Assembly: GCA_964613485.1 (NCBI GenBank)
Contig: CAZTHB010000012.1
Coordinates: 1-20,459 of the forward strand
Length of the DNA: 20,459 nucleotides
DNA from: JADZGC01 sp964613485
GTDB lineage: Bacteria > Patescibacteriota > Saccharimonadia > CAILAD01 > GCA-016700035
Direction of reading: 5' to 3'
The translations under genes were made by a program, and so were the position numbers. Below the pieces are notes generated by a model. It was not told the DNA's origin. It did no database searches and was given only the letters and a program-made list of their open reading frames with translations. Numbering within the stretch: the first letter of the stretch is position 1; the number at the start of each line of letters is the position of its first letter. Shown here piece after piece: positions 13,524-20,459 of this stretch.

Positions 13524-13868
13524 GTTGGTTGGCTCCGGGTTTGACCCCGGGGCCAACCTAGCAACCTGTGCCGGCTGTTGCACGTGGCGCGACAGCGCCA
13601 TTATTACTTGGATGCCTGGCGCACCTAACCAGACATCCAAGCGGACAGTTGAGTGATTACTCGATCCGTCACGCGGTATTTGTGGCCCTTGCGAACCACT
13701 ACCACGAAGGTGGTGAGGCTGCCGGGACACCCCCCGAAATCCCGGACAGCCTCACCGTATGCATGAGCTCGCATTACCGAGGGATCCCCCCTCTGCGTCA
13801 CTCAGCGGACTAAACGATCTAAAAATGAGGTGCGTGCAGACCACGTAACAGCCGTAGTCGGGTGGACT
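13487..13868 (-). ncRNA. Unidentified structured RNA, about 380 nt, or long mnmA leader
   Basis: This stretch between two genes has no convincing reading frame but is GC-rich and full of strong stems. It has a consensus promoter before it and a terminator at its end, both on the minus strand. Helices (plus-strand coordinates): 13712-13721 with 13747-13756, extended by 13722-13727 with 13740-13745; a 7-bp hairpin with GCAA loop in the RNA (13682-13699); ACCAC/GTGGT (13701-13714); a 13-bp helix with one G-U (13607-13619 with 13629-13641); TGGCGC/GCGCCA (13585-13600); and GGTTGGC-CCGGG with its partners (13527-13558). I looked for signatures of RNase P RNA (AGGAAAGUC, ACAGAA), tmRNA (T-arm, CCA end) and SRP RNA (GGAAG tetraloop region) and found none. 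It may be a new RNA class, a diverged known one, or a regulatory leader of mnmA. Confidence 0.7.
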
Positions 13869-13873
13869 GATAA

Positions 13874-13902
13874 ATATTAATGCATTTTTCGTATCCTGTC
13901 AA
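13874..13902 (-). promoter_or_regulatory. Strong promoter of the structured RNA
   Basis: On the minus strand TTGACA (13902-13897), exactly 17 nt, and TAATAT (13879-13874) precede the RNA region. The predicted first base is near 13868. The promoter begins 5 nt after the stop of the DUF218 gene. Confidence 0.65.
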
Positions 13903-13906
13903 GGAT

Positions 13907-14533
13907 TTATTCGTAATGTTGTGTTACGCCGATATATGCTACTTTGGCGAGCTCAGAACCAGTAATGAATACTCCAAATGGCGTTGCCCACCATGTCGCC
14001 TTGCTCCAGCGATTATCGTATGAAGACTGATTTATGATCCGATAGTCACTACCGAAAATATGCTTAAAAGTCATGTTGGCACGTCTTTGGTGATACGGCG
14101 AGGTAACCAAAATAAACGACTTACCGTCCATCTGGTCGATGAAGCGCTTGGTATTTTGTGCGTTTTGATAGGTTGTACGAGCTTCTTCATCACTGAGAAT
14201 CGCACTATCCGGCACACCCGCTCGTAATGCCTGCAGCCGCATTTCATGAGCATTGCTCGGACCGTCATCAAGTGCAGCTCCGGAAAATATTAGCTTAGGC
14301 GCCACGCCCTGCTTGTAGAGCTCTATGCCTCGCTCAGCCCGAGTCCGCGTCTGACCGCCAGAAATTACAATAATTGCATCGGCTGGACTCAGCTTATCCT
14401 GTGGCGAAAGATAGTACGCCGCCCCAAAAATACTAACCAAAAATATACCAGATACACATACCAGTAGGAAGATTAACCTGCGCAAACGGTGGCCTATCGA
14501 GTGATGTGCTTCATGCGAATGGCCCCTCGACAT
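13907..14533 (-). CDS. Membrane-anchored DUF218 (YdcF/SanA-like) protein
   Basis: DUF218 proteins are membrane-linked and are associated with envelope integrity in other bacteria; their chemistry is unsettled. The 208-residue product has a His-rich N-terminus, one helix (about 18-40) and a DUF218 domain with ADAIIVISGG (51-60), RAERGIELYKQGVAPKLIFSG (65-85), the NA in TYQNAQNTKRF (121-131) and ILVTSPYHQRRA (141-152), all classic positions. ATG 14533 was chosen because AAAGGG stands 5 nt upstream; a GTG at 14539 that overlaps the upstream stop is the alternative. It is the last protein gene of the chain that begins beyond the right edge of the window. Confidence 0.88.
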   Translation of the reverse strand: MSRGHSHEAHHSIGHRLRRLIFLLVCVSGIFLVSIFGAAYYLSPQDKLSPADAIIVISGGQTRTRAERGIELYKQGVAPKLIFSGAALDDGPSNAHEMRLQALRAGVPDSAILSDEEARTTYQNAQNTKRFIDQMDGKSFILVTSPYHQRRANMTFKHIFGSDYRIINQSSYDNRWSKATWWATPFGVFITGSELAKVAYIGVTQHYE

Positions 14534-14535
14534 AT

Positions 14536-15249
14536 TCACCCTTTACGTGGGCGTAATATTGCAGGCGCTACCACACCCGCCAGGAAGATCGCCAATACAA
14601 CTGCGAAGCCGCACAAGATCGATGGAATAGCGCGAACGGTAGTAGGATCTAGGATATTAACGACCAACGTCGGAATAATAAATGCCGACAGGCCCACCCC
14701 GAGACCCATTAGGCCACGCGCCTTGGCAGCCGAGAGACGCGTATGCATGCGTCGGTTAATTTGCAGCAGCATCAGTGCCAAGGCCCCAAAATAGTACATT
14801 CCATACAGTGTGCCGAGCACTGGCGCGAGATGGTAGATCGAGTAATTTCCGCCACACCATACAAACGCCACACTCGTAGGTACGAGAAGGAACCAAGTGA
14901 TAAACAGCGCTGCGATAAGCCACAAGACCAACTCAAGCCGCTTACCTAGCTCGTCCTGCGAGATAGCGTTGATCAAACTCGTACCAAGTGGAATAAGTAA
15001 TGCGGTTGCAATAAAGCCAATACGAGCCCAGATCTGTGCACCAGCTTGAGCGCAAACTTGATACTCAGCTACCTGAAAGACAGCCAAGAAAACCAATATC
15101 AAGATAATTAAGATCGCGCGACGATCAAGTCTATAACGCATCAGTATCCATATCGCTGCGAGTAACTCAAAACTAAACGTCAGAAACATGACCAGTGGAG
15201 AGAAGCAAGCTAAGGTGAGGCTTGATGATTGCTGCTTCTGCTTATACAT
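14536..15249 (-). CDS. Seven-transmembrane protein of unknown function
   Basis: ATG 15249 lies 4 nt after the cysteine desulfurase stop; the frame extends further upstream only over that gene. The 237-residue product has seven likely helices (about 16-37, 45-62, 76-95, 106-127, 143-163, 180-200, 208-230) and ends in a basic RPRKG tail. The arrangement, with a Trp-Ala-Arg loop before helix 3 and QINRRMHTRLSAAKARGL between helices 5 and 6, is reminiscent of the 7-TM input domains found at the N-terminus of some histidine kinases. No kinase domain follows, so it is either a stand-alone sensor or an unrelated membrane protein. The similarity is impressionistic. It is tightly packed between the desulfurase and DUF218 genes. 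Confidence 0.65.
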   Translation of the reverse strand: MYKQKQQSSSLTLACFSPLVMFLTFSFELLAAIWILMRYRLDRRAILIILILVFLAVFQVAEYQVCAQAGAQIWARIGFIATALLIPLGTSLINAISQDELGKRLELVLWLIAALFITWFLLVPTSVAFVWCGGNYSIYHLAPVLGTLYGMYYFGALALMLLQINRRMHTRLSAAKARGLMGLGVGLSAFIIPTLVVNILDPTTVRAIPSILCGFAVVLAIFLAGVVAPAILRPRKG

Positions 15250-15253
15250 AGGC

Positions 15254-16405
15254 TTATTGTACGACTTTTTTGATGGCTTTGGCGAGCGCATCAACCGCCA
15301 CTTGATTTGTATCACGGCCGAGCGTGACACGGAGCGACCCTTGCGCCCGCTCCGTGTCATAGCCGAGTGCAAGCAATACTTCGCTTGGTTGACGCGAAGA
15401 CTCGGCGCATGCAGCGCCAGTCGCGACCGCAAAGCCGAGTGCATCGAGCCGCAACACTAGCTCTTCTCCGTCTACACCCGCGAAGCTCACATTCAACGTA
15501 TTAGCCAAGATGTTCCGTTCGCCATTTCTCTGTACACCTTCTATGTACTGCAAAGCGCCCCATAGGCGATCACGCAAAGACTCTAGGCGATTGAGCTCAT
15601 CCTTTCGCTGCGCCTCTGCTTTTGTTAGTGCTGATGCAAATCCCATGATAGCGGGTACATTTTCGGTACCTGCCCTCAAACCATACTCCTGCCCGCCCCC
15701 AATAGTGTGCGGTGTCAACGGCGTACCTGCTCGCACATAGAGCACTGCCGCGCCATGTGGTCCATACACCTTTGGCGAGCTGAGAGTCATGAGATCTATT
15801 CCGAGACGATCAACTCCAAGCGTAAGAAGCCCAGCTGTCGCCGACGCATCGCTATGGAGTAAGAGTGGAGTTGCAACACCACGCGCCGTACGATCAGATC
15901 GTATGCGCTTGATAAGTTTGGCAATCTCGCCAATTGGCTGAATGATCCCTAATTCACTCGTTACGTAGCTAAGCGTAATGAGCACGGTCTTGTCAGTAAT
16001 CTGCTGCTCTAAGACAGCTAAGTCACACACGCCATGATCATTAAACGCAATATCACGACAACTATATCCACTAGCGCGAATCACATCCGTCACTCGACGA
16101 ACTGCAGCGTGCTCAGTCGCAGCTACTAAGACATCGGCTTGATCATCGCCGCAAGCCGTAATTACACCAAAGATCGCCAGATTATTTGCCTCTGTAGCCG
16201 TAGCCGTAAAAATAATTTCTGTACCACGCGCATTCAATACGCGCGCCACATCCTTGCGCCCGCGATCAAGCAGTTCTCGAGCAGCCCTACCTTCAGCATG
16301 CAAACTACCTGGGTTGCCGAGATGTTGTTCAGCATTACGCATAGCTTGCGCGGCATCAGGATCAAGCGGCGTGGCGGCGGCATAGTCAAAATAATAACGT
16401 TTCAT
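15254..16405 (-). CDS. Cysteine desulfurase (NifS/IscS family) with variant PLP site
   Basis: The family uses PLP to take sulfur from cysteine as a persulfide for tRNA thiolation and Fe-S clusters. The 383-residue protein has the PLP lysine Lys212 (SSPKVYGPHG), His99 (TEHAAV), Asp186 (HSDASATAG), TEANNLAI (71-78), GGGQEYGLRAGTEN (236-249) and the catalytic Cys333 in GAACAESSRQPSEV. Compared with E. coli IscS, three PLP contacts differ: the Asn of VNNE is Ser (VTSE, 148-151), the Gln after the Asp-Ala pair is Ala189, and the His before the lysine is Pro211. The loop length around Cys333 fits the NifS/IscS type. It directly follows tatD (stop and start adjoin) with AGGG 6 nt before the ATG. No Fe-S scaffold gene is in view, so MnmA is the most obvious sulfur acceptor. 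Confidence 0.88.
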   Translation of the reverse strand: MKRYYFDYAAATPLDPDAAQAMRNAEQHLGNPGSLHAEGRAARELLDRGRKDVARVLNARGTEIIFTATATEANNLAIFGVITACGDDQADVLVAATEHAAVRRVTDVIRASGYSCRDIAFNDHGVCDLAVLEQQITDKTVLITLSYVTSELGIIQPIGEIAKLIKRIRSDRTARGVATPLLLHSDASATAGLLTLGVDRLGIDLMTLSSPKVYGPHGAAVLYVRAGTPLTPHTIGGGQEYGLRAGTENVPAIMGFASALTKAEAQRKDELNRLESLRDRLWGALQYIEGVQRNGERNILANTLNVSFAGVDGEELVLRLDALGFAVATGAACAESSRQPSEVLLALGYDTERAQGSLRVTLGRDTNQVAVDALAKAIKKVVQ

Positions 16406-17236
16406 TTACAACCCTATATCAAATAATTGGTAGGCATTCTGAGTCGTCAGCTTGGCTAAGTCATCAGCACTCGAGCCATATAATGTCGCCAAAAACTCAC
16501 CAACATACGGCAGGTAGGCCGGCTCATTGCGCTTCCCCCGATACGGAGCTGGCGCAAGAAATGGACAGTCTGTTTCAAGTAGTAGCCGTTCCCTCGGGAT
16601 CTGCCGTGCTGCCTCAAGCTGCGCCTCGTCCTTCGTAAAAGTCATGATTCCATTGAGCCCAAAGTACAGCTCGCCCGGATGCTTTATGGCCAAAACAACT
16701 TCTTCGGAGTAACCAGTAAAACTATGAATCACTCCTCGTAAGCGAGGATAGTCTGCAATAATCCGAATGAAATCAGCCCACGCATCACGAACGTGAAACA
16801 CGACCGGCAATCCGTGCTCCAGCGCTATCTCGATCTGGACGCGCAGCATATACTCTTGTGTCTCAGGCGATACATCATTATGAAAGTAGTCGAGCCCACA
16901 CTCGCCGATTGCCACAACATCCTCTGCCATATCATGAATGATATCGAGCGCTTGATCGCCCAAGCCAGCCTCGTGCGGATGAATACCAGCCGTAGCGTAC
17001 ATACGAACGCCTGTTTTATCAGCCGACCACTGCTTATCTCGTGCCAGCCGCATCGCTGCACGGCTATCTTCTGGCGTGACCCCGATATTTATTATCTCTG
17101 TCACCCCAGCTTCATGCGCTCGCTCCAATACATCTGCTAGATCATCAAAGCTCGTCGCAAAACTTCCTGCCTGCTTATCATCACCTTCACTCTCTCGCCT
17201 ACGAAAGTGGAGATGTGCGTGAGTATCAACGATCAT
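16406..17236 (-). CDS. tatD: TatD family metal-dependent hydrolase (deoxyribonuclease)
   Basis: TatD proteins are TIM-barrel metal hydrolases, often with 3'-5' DNase activity linked to repair or DNA turnover. All expected ligands are visible: His6 and His8 (DTHAHLH), Glu112 (IGECGLDY), His148 (FHVRDA), His171 (IHSFTG) and Asp223 (ETDCPFLAP). The length of 276 residues is normal. An insert of about 12 charged residues (RRRESEGDDKQAG, 12-24) follows the first motif. The gene starts 3 nt after the metG stop, the classic metG-tatD pairing of Gram-positive and CPR genomes, and its stop adjoins the desulfurase start. Confidence 0.93.
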   Translation of the reverse strand: MIVDTHAHLHFRRRESEGDDKQAGSFATSFDDLADVLERAHEAGVTEIINIGVTPEDSRAAMRLARDKQWSADKTGVRMYATAGIHPHEAGLGDQALDIIHDMAEDVVAIGECGLDYFHNDVSPETQEYMLRVQIEIALEHGLPVVFHVRDAWADFIRIIADYPRLRGVIHSFTGYSEEVVLAIKHPGELYFGLNGIMTFTKDEAQLEAARQIPRERLLLETDCPFLAPAPYRGKRNEPAYLPYVGEFLATLYGSSADDLAKLTTQNAYQLFDIGL

Positions 17237-17239
17237 GAT

Positions 17240-18697
17240 CTAGCTCTCGCTTTCGACGCGCGGGAAGAGTACCCCGCCGTCGATGCTTATAGCGCCATCA
17301 TGGAATATATCCGCAACCTTACTAGCCGTCTGCGGCAATATTGGTGCACAAGCCCGCACAACATCCTCAAGTTTCGCGACGAGTGAGGCTAAGAAAATCA
17401 CAGCCGCATCTTTATCATGCTTCACCCATTCCCATGGTTTATTCTGCTCAATTTGTGCGTTGAGATAATCAAGTTGTTTCTGCAATGAGCCACACACCAC
17501 ATGGAAGTTCGCTGTCTCGATGCTAGTAACATCAAAGCGATCGTCCTTATTTAAGCCGATGCCGTCATATTCCCCATCATTATAGTTCTTCAGCATACTC
17601 GCGACACGTTGCACGAGATTGCCGAGACTATTACCAAGTTCGGTCTCGTAGACTGACTTAAAGCGCTCACTTGAGAAATTCCCGTCCGCACCAAACGGAA
17701 TCTCACGTAGCAAGTAGTAGCGCAGCGCATCGTTGCCATACTTCTCGGCCAAGGCAACAGGATCAATGGCATTCCCCAGACTCTTTGAAATCTTCTCGCC
17801 ATCAATCGTCCAGAAGCCAGTCGCGATTACTCGTTTCGGCAACCCAACTCCCGCAGAAAGCAGCATAGCTGGCCAAATTATGCAGTGAAACTTGATAATA
17901 TCCTTGCCGACGATATGTGTCACATTACTCCACCAGTCTTCATACCCGACTTCCGGATACCCTGCGACAGTGAGGTAGTTGATGAGCGCCTCTACCCAGA
18001 CGTAAATCCTCTGTGACTCGTCAAATGGGAGAGTCAGCCCGATCTCTTGATTTGCGCGCGAGATCGAAATTGGTTCAAGGCCGCGCTCGATAAATGCCAA
18101 CACCTCATTCCGGCGTGATTCTGGTTGAATTTCAAACTCACCTGATTTAATCAATTTAGTGAGCTTATCGGCATACTTCGGCAAATCGAAGAAATAGTTA
18201 TCTTCTTTGACGATCTCGACTTCTTTTTTATGAATCGGGCACTTGCCTTCGACCAACTCTTCTTCTTTATAAAAAGCTTCGCAGCGGTAACAGTACGGTC
18301 CTTCGTAGACACCCTTGGTCACATCACCCGCCTCGTGAATCTTCGTAATTAATGCATCCACAGCTTGCTTATGTCGTGGCTCACTCGTCCGAATAAAGTC
18401 ATCATAATCGATCTTCAATGCGTCCCACGTTTGCTTCCATTCGGCAGCCAACTTCTCCGTGTATTCAGGGATCGCAAGCTCGGCTTCTCGTGCCGCCTCG
18501 ATAGTTTTCTTGGAGTTCTCATCGGTCCCAGTAGAGAAGCGAACATTTTCTGCGCCGATCTTCGTACGCCAATACCGTGCCAGTGTATCGGCAGCAATCG
18601 TCGAATAGGCATGCCCAATATGCGGCCGATCATTAATATAGTATATCGGCGTCGTAATCAAAATCTTCTTTGGGTGTGGTGAGTCTGTGGTCATCAT
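17240..18697 (-). CDS. metG: Methionyl-tRNA synthetase, minimal monomeric form
   Basis: It charges tRNA-Met with methionine for initiation and elongation. The 485-residue protein carries the class I signatures HIGH (26-29) and KISKS (302-306, a KMSKS variant). A zinc knuckle sits in the connective peptide (Cys136, Cys139, Cys153, His156; CYRCEAF and GKCPIH), and the anticodon-binding helix bundle (about 360-470) includes NKPWEW. It ends without the C-terminal tRNA-binding (EMAP/Trbp111) domain present in many bacterial enzymes. Its ATG overlaps the stop of the transglutaminase-like gene by 4 nt (ATGA), so translation is coupled. Confidence 0.95.
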   Translation of the reverse strand: MMTTDSPHPKKILITTPIYYINDRPHIGHAYSTIAADTLARYWRTKIGAENVRFSTGTDENSKKTIEAAREAELAIPEYTEKLAAEWKQTWDALKIDYDDFIRTSEPRHKQAVDALITKIHEAGDVTKGVYEGPYCYRCEAFYKEEELVEGKCPIHKKEVEIVKEDNYFFDLPKYADKLTKLIKSGEFEIQPESRRNEVLAFIERGLEPISISRANQEIGLTLPFDESQRIYVWVEALINYLTVAGYPEVGYEDWWSNVTHIVGKDIIKFHCIIWPAMLLSAGVGLPKRVIATGFWTIDGEKISKSLGNAIDPVALAEKYGNDALRYYLLREIPFGADGNFSSERFKSVYETELGNSLGNLVQRVASMLKNYNDGEYDGIGLNKDDRFDVTSIETANFHVVCGSLQKQLDYLNAQIEQNKPWEWVKHDKDAAVIFLASLVAKLEDVVRACAPILPQTASKVADIFHDGAISIDGGVLFPRVESES

Positions 18698-20459
18698 TTT
18701 TTCTCGATGTATTGTTGCTCGGCTGCAAGCTTATCAGGGTCATGCTGTGCCGCTAACGCGCGTTCCATAATCTCACGTGCTCGAGCGGTTCCGCCGTGTG
18801 TGTGCTGTGACTTACCCGATTCACGAAAACGCCTACGTCGACGGATGCTCAATTTTAACAAAATCAGGAGTATTATGCCAGCTATTACGCTCCACGCAAG
18901 GATTGCCGGCCACCACACAATCGTGCTTGTGGTAGCACCGTACACGATGTCGCCAGCCTCGGTATTCTGTACAAACACCACTTGCATTGGACTCGCAAAA
19001 GCCGCACCGAACGCAAATAACCCAGTCTCCTGCTTCTGCAATGGTGCCATTTTCCCAATCACCACTCGCTGGGTCTTACCATCTGCCTGCTTGAGTAGCA
19101 CAGCATAGTTATCCCCCACTTCAGTGCCAGGGGCGGTTGCTGAGTATTGCACAAAGCTCACGCCCGGCAGCACAACGTAAGTCTTAGCAGTAGCCGATCC
19201 TTTCTGCTGCGTGACGGCCAGCGATGAATCATACGTAATCGAGGTCTGCTCATACTGATAGTTAATATCTGTGTTGTCCAGCATCACGGCAGCAGGTACA
19301 GCATCTTGTCTACCCCAGATAGCAAAAGTAAAGTGATCAAGATCGCTTTTGCCGAAATTATCAAACTTCTCGCTCCAAGTGGGGTCGAGATTCATCCAGC
19401 CGATACCTGGCACGTAGGCCTCAACCCAGCTATGCAGAGAATCGGCCACCGACTTTGACTGCTTGAGCGAGCCGGCATAGGCATAACCCACAGGCATACG
19501 TGCAGGAATCCCCTGACTTCGCAAGAGGGCGATCAAGAGGTCTGAGTACTCCAGACATACAGCATTATCTGGGTTACGCAACGCACGACCACTACCCTGG
19601 CGAATGTTGTATTTGATCTTTTCGTTATTGTAGGTCAGTGTGTCATTTGTGAGCTTCTGTAACGCACGAAGGATGTCGACAACGTTCGTCTTGCCAGACA
19701 CTGCCTCCTGTGCCTTAGTACGCAACTCAGCGTCATCAGTCTGCCAAAATCGAGTCGATCCGGTATAGTCGCGTATAAGTTCCTGCGGAATATCAGATTT
19801 CTTACCGCCCTTCGACAAGTCAAATGCTTTATATGTAACTTGGGCAGAAATATCCGTATGCACCGTAATGGTCCCGCGCGCCGGCACGGCATAATCTGCC
19901 AGGATATTTCCATCTGCGTCGACGCGTGTCGCTAATGGCTGTGGATCAAGCTTGTTGATATAAATCTTCTGAGTCGGTGTATTAGGCGGCAGAGTGACCG
20001 TAAATACGCGTTCGCGATTGGTGGTATTTTTGAGCGGAAACGTAAAATCTGCCTTATAGATTGTCGTCTCGCCAAAAATCAGCGTAAACGAACGGTCAAG
20101 CAAATCATTCGCATTCACAAACCGATAGCGCACCTTATCGCCATCGCTCCCGTCTATTTGTGGCAGAGCACCTGTCGAAATCATCGTCCCAAAACTCGCC
20201 GGTACCGAGACTGAGACATTATAGTTTTCATTCGCGCCCACTTCCGCCAAACTTGGGACGTAAAATGTCCGACTAGAACCCTTAATATCCACCAAGCTAC
20301 TTGTCGTATAACTCACCGAAAACGCCTGCGTAGTGCCACGCCCGCTCGGCCAGTCCGCAAATCGGAGGTTGATCTCTTTGTACGCAAAATTACCGAGCGC
20401 AGCATTTGTCTTATCCGTCGCTGTAAGAGGTACATTACCCCCGTCTGCATAGCGGGCGC
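18694..20459 (-). CDS. Transglutaminase-like membrane protein, 5' end outside window
   Basis: The frame stays open to the right edge, so the start is not in view; 587 residues are visible. A GTG at 20316 is in frame but lies inside the continuing protein. Residue numbers here count from that GTG. The papain-like transglutaminase core has the Cys-His-Asp triad: Cys254 (AVCLEYSDLLIALLRSQGIPAR), His295 (LHSWVEAY) and Asp311 (NLDPTW). A beta-rich domain precedes it (1-150). A membrane helix (about 466-488) is followed by a strongly basic RRRRR stop and a charged cytoplasmic tail, so the catalytic domain faces outside. Bacterial relatives act as proteases or amide-modifying enzymes on the surface rather than as true cross-linkers, and the substrate here is unknown. 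It overlaps metG by 4 nt. Confidence 0.85.
   Translation of the reverse strand, partial: ARYADGGNVPLTATDKTNAALGNFAYKEINLRFADWPSGRGTTQAFSVSYTTSSLVDIKGSSRTFYVPSLAEVGANENYNVSVSVPASFGTMISTGALPQIDGSDGDKVRYRFVNANDLLDRSFTLIFGETTIYKADFTFPLKNTTNRERVFTVTLPPNTPTQKIYINKLDPQPLATRVDADGNILADYAVPARGTITVHTDISAQVTYKAFDLSKGGKKSDIPQELIRDYTGSTRFWQTDDAELRTKAQEAVSGKTNVVDILRALQKLTNDTLTYNNEKIKYNIRQGSGRALRNPDNAVCLEYSDLLIALLRSQGIPARMPVGYAYAGSLKQSKSVADSLHSWVEAYVPGIGWMNLDPTWSEKFDNFGKSDLDHFTFAIWGRQDAVPAAVMLDNTDINYQYEQTSITYDSSLAVTQQKGSATAKTYVVLPGVSFVQYSATAPGTEVGDNYAVLLKQADGKTQRVVIGKMAPLQKQETGLFAFGAAFASPMQVVFVQNTEAGDIVYGATTSTIVWWPAILAWSVIAGIILLILLKLSIRRRRRFRESGKSQHTHGGTARAREIMERALAAQHDPDKLAAEQQYIEKK

Noticed and set aside
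13485..13813. Open frames of about 81 codons on both strands inside the structured region
   Set aside because: They lack ribosome binding sites, have unnatural composition and coincide with paired RNA helices; better explained as non-coding.
13487..13868. Idea that the structured RNA is RNase P RNA, tmRNA or SRP RNA
   Set aside because: A CCACAAA stretch loosely recalls part of RNase P, but the invariant AGGAAAGUC and ACAGAA-CCGGCUUA elements are absent. There is no tRNA-like T-arm or CCA end for tmRNA and no SRP apical loop.
18707..19108. 133-codon plus-strand frame
   Set aside because: Antisense shadow of the transglutaminase-like gene, with no start signal.
1..20459. CRISPR arrays, insertion sequences and tRNA genes
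   Set aside because: No regularly spaced direct repeats, transposase motifs or tRNA T-arm/anticodon patterns were seen by eye on either strand.
1..20459. Alternative genetic code (TGA as Gly, as in Gracilibacteria)
   Set aside because: TGA serves as a normal stop at several gene ends (e.g. 408-410 and the transglutaminase/metG overlap), and no conserved frame reads through TGA.

Overview
The window looks like a chromosome segment of a small-genome, monoderm Patescibacteria (CPR) bacterium, most likely Saccharibacteria (TM7). This is inferred from: a 636-residue alanyl-tRNA synthetase that lacks the C-Ala domain and carries GEPGGPDSE in place of the usual GPCGPC motif; a sortase next to an LPXTG surface protein; a minimal MetRS; many single-pass proteins with extracytoplasmic domains; and very tight gene packing with the standard genetic code. 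The taxonomic call is inference, not proof.

Layout. (1) 1-2227, plus strand: an accessory island of small membrane microproteins (two are 43-residue paralogues), a divergent guanylate-kinase-like protein with a very basic tail, and an orphan 140-residue protein. The last two each have a candidate promoter and a hairpin terminator, an arrangement like phage 'morons'. (2) 2226-4908, minus strand: an LPXTG surface protein with autotransporter-type beta-strand repeats, then its probable sortase. The sorting signal is split by a -1 frame discontinuity. (3) 4932-7819: a probably leaderless NlpC/P60-like gene (plus), convergent with alaS and a coupled deoxycytidylate-deaminase-like gene (minus). (4) 7864-9942, plus strand: a secreted HExxH metalloprotease with a peptidoglycan-binding domain, then a small Ser/Thr-rich membrane protein whose ATG directly abuts a perfect consensus promoter. 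(5) 9966-12385, minus strand: three overlapping or closely spaced genes for membrane-anchored proteins of unknown function. (6) 12424-20459, minus strand: a transglutaminase-like membrane protein (cut by the window edge), metG, tatD, a cysteine desulfurase, a 7-TM protein and a DUF218 protein, all overlapping or within 5 nt of each other. A roughly 380-nt, densely structured, apparently non-coding RNA follows, with its own consensus promoter and terminator, and then mnmA.

How it fits together. The cysteine desulfurase and MnmA are natural partners for 2-thiolation of tRNA wobble uridine. The sortase and LPXTG protein, the metalloprotease, the transglutaminase-like protein and the three membrane-anchored proteins form a large cell-surface repertoire, as expected for an organism living on other cells. 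The adhesin and metalloprotease genes share a nearly identical leader motif just after their -10 boxes, which hints at common control. The strongest candidate for something undescribed is the structured RNA at 13487-13868 (minus). Its terminator ends 13 nt before the mnmA start codon, so it could be a stand-alone RNA or a long regulatory leader of mnmA.
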